Source: Nemopilema nomurai
Lineage: Eukaryota > Cnidaria > Scyphozoa > Rhizostomeae > Rhizostomatidae
NCBI GenBank assembly: GCA_003864495.1
Contig: ML133401.1
Span: 5,137,189-5,201,188, forward strand
Length of the DNA: 64,000 bases
Reading direction: 5' to 3'
The position numbers were made by a program, and so were the translations under genes. The notes beneath the pieces are model-generated. The model saw nothing but the letters and a program-made list of their open reading frames with translations, was not told where the DNA came from and made no database searches. The number at the start of each line of letters is the position of its first letter. Positions within the stretch are counted from its first letter, which is position 1. Shown piece by piece: positions 1-12,200 of this stretch.

Positions 1-359
1 AAACACTTTAAACCTATAAGTTTTTCTATCAATTAAAGTATATCTGCAAAAAATCTCGGATCAAATTGCTCAAATTTGATCTTCGCACAAGTCCCTTAAA
101 CGAAAAAAATTGTGTAACGCTATTGTAAATAATCCTACAGATACAGATTGAAAGAATACTCTCACATAGCTTTGGCTTTCACCCTAACGACCCAACAATG
201 TTTTCGGTGAAAAGCGTGTTGCACCCTCAAGGGAAATGAGACCCAGGATCTTTAGGTCACAAAAATCTCACGGAGCTCCAACTAAGTTTTGCAAGGATTG
301 TAGTTAGTCTTTTTTGTGCCTTATTTTGTCATGACTTCCACTTTTGAATGTTTTTGCAG
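1..359. other. Intron sequence, no exon seen
   Basis: AT-rich sequence ending in a pyrimidine-rich acceptor, TTTTTGCAG, at 351-359 just before the first visible exon. No coding segment was recognised. It is most simply the 3' end of an intron of the large + strand gene, whose earlier exons lie left of the window. Confidence 0.6.
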
Positions 360-3234
360 CCGAGTGATAAAACGTGCGAATGCGAAAAGGGATATCAGGT
401 GTTGTCCGGCAGGAAGCAGGATTGTGTCCGGAAGTTTTATCCACTTTGTCCGGAGTTAACTAGCAGAACTCAAAACGGACAGTGCTTTACGGAGAAGCAA
501 TGGGAAGAGTACTGCAAGGCTAAGGTAGGCCATTTTGAGAAAGTTCTGGCTCGTTGTTATAAGCTGCTGTACTAAAGGAAGTCGTTGTATGGTTGTGTTG
601 AGTGATAAATTGTAAATTAAAAATGAAGTTGGTTAGAGAGTATGAAGTAAGGAAGGCTGCCACATATAGCACAGAAGCAGTTTGTCTTGTTGATAGATGC
701 TTGCTTCCATTTTGATTGTCAAGCATGCTCATTATAAAAGAACTGGGGAGAATGCGGAGCTATGGCGAGTAGAAGGTGTGGCTACGAGATCGCTTCTCAA
801 TGTAGGGAATTCTCTTGAATTTGTGATGGATCCAGTGTCAAGATTGTGATCAATAGTGAAGATGATGTTTTTATACAAAGTGTAAATGGAGATAAAAGAA
901 AAATGCTTGTGACTTATACAGATGTTTATGTTTAGTGCTTTAACTCATTTGCTAGGCCATTTTAGCCGTAACATAATATGGAAGGATAAGTTACCATTTA
1001 TTATTGGAGGCTAATTTGCATTGCATTAGTGGTCTCGCTGTTGATGCTGTTGATAGTGCTCAAGTGTATGGAAAGTAGAGCGGTACTTTGCTCGCTCTCT
1101 AGAATTATAAATCATTTCAAACATGTCTAAAATTGTTCATCAACATCTGATCTCAACAGGTCTGCAAGAATTCAGAGTACCTTGGCTACGACCGGCAGCT
1201 CGGGTTGTGCAAATGCGTGGTATGTAGATTGCCATTTCTGTGAATCATGAACGAGTTCCTTTCAGGAGTAGATACAATGCCCGCCAAAAGTAGTTGGAAC
1301 ACCGAGATTGTACTCGTAATAAATGCATATTTTCACTTCATTTCCCTATTTAAAGCAGACAGAACCCCCTCCCCCCTTAAACAATGTTGTGAAGGTAGGT
1401 GAACATGTCGCTAAACATGGGTTACACAATTTGCGCTCCGACATACATTTGTTGTCATTTTCCAGTCGGAAACCAACATTGTATATGGTGGAGGGGAGAC
1501 GTTTAGTAGGAAAGATGATTGGACTGTTCCAACACTTTTGGCGGGCATCGAAAAGCAATTTGGCTGTCGTTTCAGGAGTAGATAGATTTATTTTGTTACT
1601 GATGTACCCGTGTTATTATAGAGCTTAACACTTCAGCAATTGGTAGAAAAAAGGACAGTCTTAACTTAATGTTGCTCCACGTTCTTGAAATGTATCATCA
1701 GAACCTCGAAGTTGAGAAATGTAGTTTTAAAGAATATTATGGAACAAACTGATTCTGAGTGCCTTCTGGCAGTTCACAAGGACCACGTGGATCAAGAAGC
1801 GAATACTAAGTAGGTAGGCAAGTTGCAAGTTATTAACAATTTGTGTGACTTCTGTTGACATGAGCATTATTCTTCTCGCTTTCAGGTGGAAGATCTTGAC
1901 AAGGTTTGTGGCAAGAGTTGTCGCCAGAAGAACAAGAAGCGTCTGCAGTATGTGTGCTCATCGCCTCCAAAGCTACGACTTACTGGAGCAAACAATTTAA
2001 TCGTACGTAATTCGGGCACTTCTTATCATAAGTTCTTTTATTCTTTCGGGCCCGAGGACGGCTCTTAAACCGGGTTCATGGGTATGATGCGGTTTCACTC
2101 AGCTTCGACCGGTTCCAATCACAAGTATCCGTCTACCATTTCACGTGGTCACTTCCACTGTAGATTACACGCGATTTGCCTTTTAATCTACTTCACGTGC
2201 ACAGTTACAATGTGACTACACTGCACAGTCTCTGTACTGTCTTTTTTTAGAAAGTGCTTGATCTATGCCTCTATTCCCTTTAAGTACATTGCTGTTCTAA
2301 AGCTGATTCTCCTTACTTTGTTTTAGATCAAGGAATACCCATACAGCCAGATTTCGGTTGTTCCCAGCTTGAAAAATAGTTTCAGCATTGACAAGTGCGA
2401 GAAGATAGATGACAAGGCATACCCCTGCTATTTTGTTCAACTGACTGGTAAGTAAAAAGGAGCTGCCATCAATTTTTTTTGTTGTTGTGACAAATAGCAA
2501 TGATGCATCCCATGGAGCGAAATGTGAACTCAAATTTGGAACATTGGAACTATTTGACTTCTTGCTTGGTCTGTTTCGATAGAAGTGTACTAAACATCTC
2601 GGGTTCATTTGATGCCCAGCCGCCTTCTTCTCCTATTAACTATGTTTCCACGTTATTTCTACTATGCTTTGCCACATCTTCCCCTGCAGCTTCTAATTAA
2701 TTCCAGTTATTATCGGTCGAACAAAAGCTTGTTGCATGAAGCTAACCATGCATAATTCAGTTGTTTGTTGAAATACGTATGTGGCGATGATCAATGCCTG
2801 TATACAGCTTGAATTGCCCCCCTTCTTTCTCCAAAGCCAGTGGATTCTTGGGCGTATACGATCCGCCATCCGCCGTTGTGGATGCACTGCTCAACTTCAA
2901 TGCGGCGGCCTCTCCAACAGCCGCGCCTTCCCGTCGCCGAAGGGCCATTTCCACCACCGTGGCACCTGCTAGCAGCAACCTGACCGGTGTGACGAACCCA
3001 ACCGTATGCCTGCTGCATGGTGAGCCCATGCTGTTTGGTGTAAGCAACAATTATTTCCCCGAGTACGATGAAGGCAACCTGTACAACACCAATCCCAACT
3101 TCGATTTTGGAGCCTTCAAGGATATGGCCGAAAGACATCGACTCATGAAGACCAACTCAACTCTGTTCTCCTTCAAATTCAGTGAAGCTGGCGTTTATGT
3201 CTTTAAGCTTAGTTCTAACGTCGACAGCAAAATG
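360..3234 (+). CDS. Ectodomain exons 1-5: Cys-rich EGF-like stretch and beta-rich segment
   Basis: Exons 360-524, 1160-1219, 1886-2002, 2327-2447 and 2837-3234 give about 287 residues. Exons 1-3 hold closely spaced cysteines (CECEKGY, CVRKFYPLC, GLCKC, CGKSC) as in EGF-like or receptor Cys-rich modules. Exon 5 encodes a segment starting GFLGVYDPPSAVVDALLNF, then a polybasic PSRRRRA that fits a furin-type site, N-glycosylation sequons (NLT, NST) and a hydrophobic/aromatic stretch ending GVYVFKLSSN that could be a beta-sandwich. Exon 4 ends in phase 1 (ACT G) and exon 5 starts with CC, restoring Ala, which supports the junction. No named domain is claimed beyond EGF-like. Confidence 0.7.
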
Positions 3235-6200
3235 GTACGTATTTGAATGTTGCAGTATTTGAATGTTGCAGTATTTGAATGTTGCAGTATTTGAATGTTG
3301 CAGTATTTGAATGTTGCAGTATTTGAATGTTGCAGTATTTGAATGTTGCAGTATTTGAATGTTGCATTATTTGAATGTTGCAGTATTTGAATGTTGCAGT
3401 ATTTGAATGTTGCAGTATTTGAATGTTGCAGTATTTGAATGTTGCAGTATTTGAATGTTGCAGTATTTGAATGTTTTATAAAGCAACGGAAATAAATAAA
3501 ATAAATAAAAGCTGTCACCAAGAAAGGTTCGCTATAGTTGTTGAACTGGAACAGAAAGAAAGATTCAGCAAAGATGGATAGTTCCGCTTCTTGAACGGTG
3601 CTTCTCATCCACCGTCGATTAAAAAGCTTATATTTTTTATCTTTTGATGTTAAGATTTTCCATGACAGATCTAGCTTGTCTATGAGCTATTGTCCATCAT
3701 GTTTCCTCTCTGTAACTCTGTCAAATACTGATTGTAGTGAGGATGTTAAACAGTGCTTTTGAGTAACAGTAACTTTAGAGTTGTTTGCTCCTTGTTTCCC
3801 AGTTCATCCGCGTCATGGCCAAGGGAGCACAGTGTGCTGAAGACGGGCCTTTCTTCCCCACCACCCCGCGACTCATCACCATCATCCAAAATGGCATCGC
3901 CATCGACAGCAACATTCTCATCACACCCGACTGGCTTTACATTGGACTGATGCTTGGTAGCTTCTTCCTCCTTGTGATCGTCCTTGCAATTGCACTGGTG
4001 AGGAAATAATCAGATCATCTTTCTTTATAGCCATTGAAATATAATTTCTTTTTATTGGCTGTAGTCTCTTTTCCCTTGCTGCTCCCCTAGTACCCTGCAT
4101 ACCAGACGCACTATATGTAAAATAATACAGAATATGTCTATATAATATCTATGTAAAATATCTCTATTTTTACACATGGTGAGTCTGGTATCCAGGGTAT
4201 TCCACCACCAACACACTGATGATTTTATGGTCACCCTTTTGATGGTTTGATTGATGCTGGAGATGAAATTTTAGGCAAGACCCAAATAATAACGTGCCAA
4301 TTAAATTTTACGCTTATATTTCTGTATGCTTTATCTTCAGCAGTATTTAAAGAATTCAGAGTAATTTTTTTGGAATCTAAAATTATACCTTGAGATATTT
4401 TATTCTTTAATCATTTTCAATGAAGGAATTATTAAGTGGCCAAAGCAGGCTAAAGGTATTTGTAAAATGTTTTTGTCTCACACACCCATTTCACATACAT
4501 AGTCTTGTTTACGTCATCTTTGCATCTGTAGATGATATTCCGCAAGCATGGCTGGAGAAAGATAATGTACCTGAATCCGAGATATCGTTCCAAGGCGTCT
4601 GGCTACGATTTCGATAAATACTCATCAAAAGGATCAGCAGTTCACCCTGTCAAAAAGATGAACATTCACAGCCAAATCCTCGGAGAGTACGAGCAGGCAC
4701 CCCCAGCCATCGCTAGTGGTGCAGGTAAATAAGTTTAGGAATTTTAGTGAATGCAGGGGGCTCCCTAATAGTTGAAGATGTGCAGATTGTAGAACACCAT
4801 CCAAGTCTGACGTTTCACAGCCTGAAGTGTCTGTACTAATTAACTTTTAAAGTAATGTTCTTTCGAACAACAAACCAAGCATCTTAAAAATAGTGAAAAA
4901 TTTTATTTGATTGTGTCAAAAAAGAGTCTTTATCCATGCACTAAAAGCATTATGTAGAAAATTCCTGTTTGTTATTTTCACGTGAAATTTGTCCTTTTTT
5001 ATGAAAGTTGCTTTACACGTTTATCATACGTAAACCAAATGAACTCCATAATTTGAAAGATGGAGATGAATTGTAGAAAAATATAATGTGTTGCGAAATG
5101 AACTTTCCGAAGTTTCTGCAGACTACAAGATTGTTTTCAAAGACTAACTCCCTGCTTTCAGTCAAGCCTCCCTCCGTACGACACTACGTCGCTAAATGTT
5201 GCGATTCTCTCTTTCTGTTTCTGTCTCTACCTAACACAGCATTCATGGTATGTTCTTTCTCTTTGCAAGGAACCTCAGAGGGCCAGGTTGTCGGCGTGGA
5301 CGATGTCCACATCAAAGGCGACGAATTCTGGGACTACAACCAACAGGTCGATTTGGAAGCCTTCAGCACCAAAGATTTCTTCACGACTCTTTCGAAGCAG
5401 TCAAGTGACGTCACAACTGCTCTAGCCAAACAGAAAGATCAGGTGGGTTTGTGAAAGCTGTTTTTTGCTTCTTCAATCTCAAACAATAACTCATTTGTTT
5501 CCAAATGCTCCATGTTTCTATAGTTTATAAAACTCCATTGCTATGGATTTAGCCAGAGACCTAGACTAGCCAGATTTGAATACGATCCATTTTTATTGGT
5601 CACAATAAAAGGCGTTTTTGTTTTAGTTTAAATTAAGGTCTTTTTGTGCATAGACTTTCCTACAAAAATCTTAGCTGTTAATTGGTCAGACGCCCTTGAA
5701 ATCTTTTTCCGAAACTCTTTCCTTTCCTCAAAGCAAAGTTCTTTTCTTTCTTCAAAATAAACTTTTTTCAAAGTTTTACTCTTCAAGGCAAATTCCTTCT
5801 CTATAGGTTAAACAACTATATCAGAAGATCCAGGGTCAAGCCGAGTCCCTCAAAGGATTATGGGTAGCCAAGCTGAATCTGAAAGGACGATCTGCTTTGG
5901 CTACGCAGGAGGACTTGCTGGAATTCGACCGAAAACGCGAAGAGGTATTTTTATCAGTTGCTCTTTCCCCGCTTCTTTTGGATGCCATTTTTTAAAGCAA
6001 GTCACTTCTTGAAACAAGCTTTAAAAGGCTCAAGTTTCCCTTCACGTCAGCTCGTTTTACAAACAGCAACAAGTTCCGATATTCACGCATGCGCTCAGGG
6101 TTGATGGGCAATGAGAGCAACAACAATTGCGGTAACAGTGATGGGTTGTGATTTGATAGCTTGTAGTCTTTTGAAACATGACGTCAGCTGAAACAGGCAA

Positions 6201-9200
6201 ACTGTATTTTCCTTCTTCGAGTATCTAGGCATCTAATAGAGAGTCACATTTTTAAATAGCAACTGCATGCTTTGACACACCATTTAATTGCCATCGTTTT
6301 CACTGCTCGTAATACTTCCCCCGGTGCTCTGTGTTGTAGCTCGAAAGAGAGCTGGAGCGAAGAAAAGAGATTGGATCAACTTTCCATGAAGTGCTGTCGA
6401 AACAGGGAGACATTTTTGATAAGGACAACAAGTCCCGCGAGAATCACCAGGTCGCCTTCATGTCACAGTTGAGGGAAGCTATCAGAATCTTGAAAGATTA
6501 CGCCCTGAGCAGAGGAAAGTCGGAGGAGCAGAGTGAGGAGCACGAGTTCGATGAAAATCTACAGCATCGGTATTGCTCTTTGTTTTGTTACAAATGTTGA
6601 GTGAACATAACACAAACATAGGCTTAGCTACCCTTACATTTCTCCAGCAGTGTCGAAGAAAGGACCTCCATCTTGCTAACTAAAAACCGTCGATTTCCAC
6701 ATTCATACATTTGAAATATGGTTGGCTTTCTGTTAGGCTGTATAGATTGATCATGTTCTCTCAATACTCAACAAATTGATTTTATGCCCTGCTGGTATTG
6801 TTATATTTTGGTGTGGTCTCTAATTTGTTGATACACAATTACCACTTTGATCTAATAAGATGACTAGAAATATGCTCTTAAAATGAAAGATGGTAACCTG
6901 GAGAAATTTATTTCTACTTTTTGTTTTTCAAATATCGTTGCTGTACTTGATGGCAATTGACTGATGTCGTGGTATTTTTCAGTGTCGGTGCGAGGGTGCA
7001 AGCGTTGGTCGAACGACTGTCCGTTGAGCTGACAAGCGAGGCCAGGAGACGGGGCTGCTGGGGACTTCTCGGGCAAAGCACGGGGGCCATGCTTGTTGAC
7101 CAAAGCATGGAGCCCATTGTGAGAGAGAAGCTCTTCAATGCTGATGGAAGCATCAAAGACGAAAACCTTGTGTACATGGACGCGAAGACAGGGTTGATAA
7201 TGCCGAATCCACAGGAAGTTTTCCTCTGGTTGCCCGATGCAAGAAGAGGTGGTGAGACATGCAAGGTTGAGATACCCCCTGGATTCTTTGTCCACCCGGT
7301 TACTGCAAGGGGGATGCCAATTGAAGGTAGGGGGACACCATACGAATTATCAAGTCGCATGGTTAAGCAGAGGTCGATCTAAATGAGTTGATGTGTCTAT
7401 GTTGAGCTGAAGAGCCAATAAAGCTTAGTCTGAGTTGCTTTTCTGTTGCTGACCATACGAAGAACCTTAATGACTTAGGACTCTCCACCTCTCTCTACAA
7501 TTTCTTCGACACCATTAGCCATGCAATGCTCTTTTCTCTGCATGTAGCAATTTTTTCAATATTCTGTCTAGTGATTCTTGTCATATTCCCAGCATTATTT
7601 GAATTCCATTATTTGTCATTACTTTTCATGACACCGTTTCGTGACACTGTCACCTTCTTCTAGGCAACGTGGCCTACGACCCTGTTTCGTCCCGTCTCAT
7701 ACTCACCACGGACAGTGCCAACGGCGAGGCGACAAACTCCTCGGAGCCCCTCATACCCTACATCCCGTTCCCAGTCAACCCCCGCACTGGACAGCCCGTC
7801 GACTGTCACTTGGCCCCGCTTGACAAAAGAGGGGACATGCGGCTGAATGGGTCGATGTCGGATCCAATCAAAGGAATACCTGTGCCAATTCTAGGAATGA
7901 CGATCCACCCTGTGACAGGTGGGACCATGTTCTATTTTAGTAGAATACTACATTTTAGAGATGATTTTTCTTTCTGATAGCGGACAGTGTGGATACATGA
8001 GGATTTTGTCTACTAAAGGTGGAGGACCGAGGATGGCTTTATTTTTGGTAGCAGCTAAATCTATAACGTATATCGGTCTCAATTCGTAAAAACTGTCCTA
8101 CCTGTTTGAAGTTATCTTTGTTTAGATCTGACGATTACGAGCTAGAGTATTTTTTCAGTAAAATGTTTGAAGCAGTTAACTCTGATAGCTTTGGCCTATG
8201 TTCTTCTAAGTTAAACAATTTTGTTTCTGCTCTAGGCAACGCCTTCCCGGTCGGTGGCTGCCATGACGACCCAGTCACTGGTCTCCCTATTGCCATTGAG
8301 CTTGGATCTGTCATGGTTGACAGCATTACGGAGCGGCCCGTGCCAATCGTCGCTGTCACAATCGACCCCTTCTCTGGGACAGTGATTCCTGTCGGTGGCA
8401 CTGTGCTGGAGGATGATTCCCCGCTGGCTGTCCCTGTTCTGCTTTATGACGGCTTTGTCGAAGCTGCCTCTGAGCAGGAGCTGAAGGTCACCAGTGCTCG
8501 GTTCAGTGATGTGGAGGAGAGAAACGTGGAGAGGTTCGCTGGAGGCTTCAGAGCGCTGATGGACGTGAACGAGTTGTACCACGAGTCGAAGGTTCTTGAC
8601 GCGCTGCGTGACCTGAACGACGGCCTCACGGGCAGCGAGCATACTTCTGGAAGGCACGAGGAGAATGTTCTTGAGACGTGCTCAAAGGACCTGACCAAGG
8701 CGAGAAGCCGCATGAAAACGCTGCAGATAAGGGACCATCTCGATATCACCAGGCGAAGGGAAAGAGCAACTGTTCTTGAGGAGAGTGGCGGCTCCCCCGG
8801 AATGTATGAGTACGTCACTACGGGACAGTTGTTGCCAATCCTCGTCGGCACTTCGATGAAAGACCCCTTCGGGTCTGGCCTGGATGTGCCGATTTTGGGG
8901 GTGGAGAAGGACAAAAGTGGAGAAGGCTTGATACCACTTGGTGGGTCAGTTGAAGATCCTTACGGCGAGGGGTTAGTTGCTATCCAGTTGGGCGAAAAGA
9001 TTGTCGACCCTGTCATGGGCAAACTGTCAACTGTAGTGGGAGCGAGGTACAACCACGAGCTGGGCGCCACCGAGCCTGTGACGTCATTGTCAAGTCAGAA
9101 CCAGCGCAAAAAGAAACCTCCACATGGATCTGTAAGTGTTCTCACTTTCTGTTTGCCAACTGACCGTCAAACAGCGCAAGCTTCAGTTCTTTCTCCAACT

Positions 9201-12200
9201 TCTCAAGCCTATTTTCCGTGCCCAATTTCGTTTGCTTTCTCAAAGGCGAATCAATGGATCGACTATAAAAAGTTTTTGGGCAATCTTCCCGAATGTTTAC
9301 AAATAATTCATAGGGTCTTTGTTTACTTGTTCCGCGGCACGTTTGCTAGTATTTATCCAGTTTCCTTTGACCCCAAATTGGAATTGGCCTTTGACCTCAA
9401 ATGACTTCATGTGGCTTTTGACTTTTTAAGCTTCAAATGCTGGAAGAAGAGTTGGTCGGCCGTAGAAGCTACTGGAGGAGACAGCGCCATAGAGAGGATG
9501 AGCTGACATCGGTTGAGACGCAGCTGGTGAAACAAATGTTGGAGGATGAAGACGTGACTGCGCAGATAGTGATCGAAAAGCAGGAAACGATCAACGAGAG
9601 TAAGAGATCTTTATACTAAACTGTTTACACTCGAGATTATTGTTGCTTTATCTTCTGGTTTTTACATGTAAACAGGGAACTATCTGGACCTCGTCATCCA
9701 AACCTGATCTTATGGAAGATTGATAAAATTGGTTTGCTTGCCTCTGTGTTATTGTTGTGGTCAAGTTAGGTTTTGCTTGCAGGATGGGTAACGAAACCAA
9801 ACAGGTATTCGAGAAGATAGTTCTGGGCTCATCAAGCACCCCTTTTTAGATCTAGTTTTTCTGTGTAAGATGCCTCGGTGCTAAACTTCGAATGACTAAG
9901 CTTAAACTTTTTCTGGCAGGCATTTCCTCGATTGCCGAAGCATGCAATCGCGAGTTGCAGAGAAGAAGTGAAGCCGCCATTGAGCATGCGTCGGGGCTAC
10001 CACCTGATGTGGTTGCTGTGTTGACGCAATTTGACAACGAAGAGCGCGACAGGGAGGAGCAGCATAAGCAGTCTCACCTGAAGTTCCGGGAATGTGGAGC
10101 GATTCTTCAACAAGCTCCAGGCGGAAGAAAACAAGTACAAGACGAGGATGGAAGAACTCGAGGTAGGAATGTCATGTGATATCAGGAAGACCTTGGGAAA
10201 GTGATTTATGGGAACATTGGACCACTCATGTGGCATGTATCAGGCGTAAAACAGAATTTAAATGCACGGAAAATGATGCAGTGGCCTTGTGTTATTGTCT
10301 GTTTTGTGACTATACTCGATAAAGTTGTTCCTCCGTGTCATCTAAAACTAGACTGCGTCATTTTGAAGTCGCAATTCTTGTTATAGAGAAACCATCTGTC
10401 CTATTCTAGGGTGCCATGAATCCGGATGCAGAAGAGACCATTGCTGAAAGATACAAAAGTGCAAAGTCAAGGCTGAGGAATGATCTGAAAGACCAGCTCC
10501 AGACCAGAATGGAAACCCTGGATGAACAGCACGAGTCGCTGGAGTACATGAGAGAACTGGTCGATTTGAGTGGAAACGAAGCCAAAGTAAGTGCGGTGTT
10601 TTGTCTCCTAGCTGTGTCATTACCTTGATGACTGTTTGCATGTTTGGTCGTCGCTCTATGTACAAAAACAGTTTTTGTAAAACAAGTATTTGTAGATTGT
10701 AACATCTGCAAAGAGTTCTTTGCGTATTTTTAAGGGACACCAAGAGCTCTGTCCATGATCTCGACTTCTGAGGTATTGAAAGCGATATCTTGATTAAACA
10801 CATGCCGTCAAAGCAATGATTAGTTTAACTGGCATTTTTGTCTTGAATTTGTTCTAAATTGAAATTGATTTCGGATCAAGGCATAAACTTGCTCTAAAGC
10901 TATTAATTTTCAGGGACAATTGTAGGACTGATTTTGAGTTTTCAGTCAGTTTTCATTTTGAGTTTTTTGTCATTGACCCTTGACTTTTGACCCTGATGCA
11001 TCATGACCTGAAAAAATCTGGAGGCATCGAAAATGAATAACATTGGAATGTCATTTCACATTATACCAATGTATTTGTATTAAGTATCTTGCTGGTTGCC
11101 TAGGGTTTGCTGACGTCATCAGTGTACCATGCCGGTGATTATGACGCCATCTTGCCTGGTTCATACGGTGATAACATCGCCACTTCGGAATCGAGTCGCG
11201 AACTGATTGCCATGCTTCAGAAGTTGATTAGAGTCATCAGCGAAAACGGGCCTATTTCTGCGGTAGAATTGGCGCCTTTGATGGGTGGCACAGCTCTTGG
11301 TATGGTCGGTGAAGCAGGTGCTAGACCGATGCCTGTTGGTGCAGAGAGACAGTATGCTGGAACAAACATCATATCAGGTACTGTATTGAGACCTTTTGGG
11401 CAGCACCTAGAGCACTTCTTTAATATCATACTGCTTAACTTTCCTTTTGGCAGCATTTCAAACAATTTGATGTCCTGCTGTTTAACTTTGAGGAAGAGAA
11501 CAGATGCAAAGTTCTCCAAATGGTTAAAATACTAACCTACATAGTAGTTAAAGGAATCTTAAGAGGATTCTGTTCTTCGTCGCTGCTTTAGCAAAACAGC
11601 GTAATTTCGATAGAGGATTGTGGATCAAGTAAGGTTGTTTTGTCACAAGATTGTGTGGCTTTTTACTTTTAAGAAACACCCTGACTAAGATTTGTCTCTT
11701 ATCAAACATATTGAATAATTGCAGACTCAATTTATTTTGTGTTGAAAAACTTCGATCGGCACAAATTATCATAATATTTAAATGTGTAAGCAATATAGCC
11801 AACCTTTTTTAGGCCAAAGATACAACATCACAGAAACGTCAATAATGAGCACGGAGGGTAAAATAATGCGGGAGACGGCGTTAGGCCGCAGCTATGATCA
11901 CCTTGCTGTGCCAGAACGAACAAAGGAATCATTGAATGCAGATGATATCCTATCCAGAGTGGAGGTATCGAGGCTTGGAGAGGCAACTGCGAGCCATCAA
12001 GTCGATATCAGAGATGTCATTGCCTCTGGAGAGCTAACAGAGGAAAAGCGGAAGGAAATCATGAAGGCAATAGTGGAGAAACACATGATGGAGTCGGCGA
12101 AGCTCGAGGGTGACCTGCGCCAGTCGGAGATTAGAGAGATCAATGAGGTTCTGGAAGACATTCAGAACAAGAAAGAGAAGGTCGCAGCCAAGATCAAGGA

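Noticed and set aside
3195..3608. 137-codon minus-strand open frame with NTATFKYCNIQILQHS-type repeats
   Set aside because: It is the reverse reading of the 16-bp minisatellite; three units make 48 bases, so no stop arises. There is no start context or splice support.
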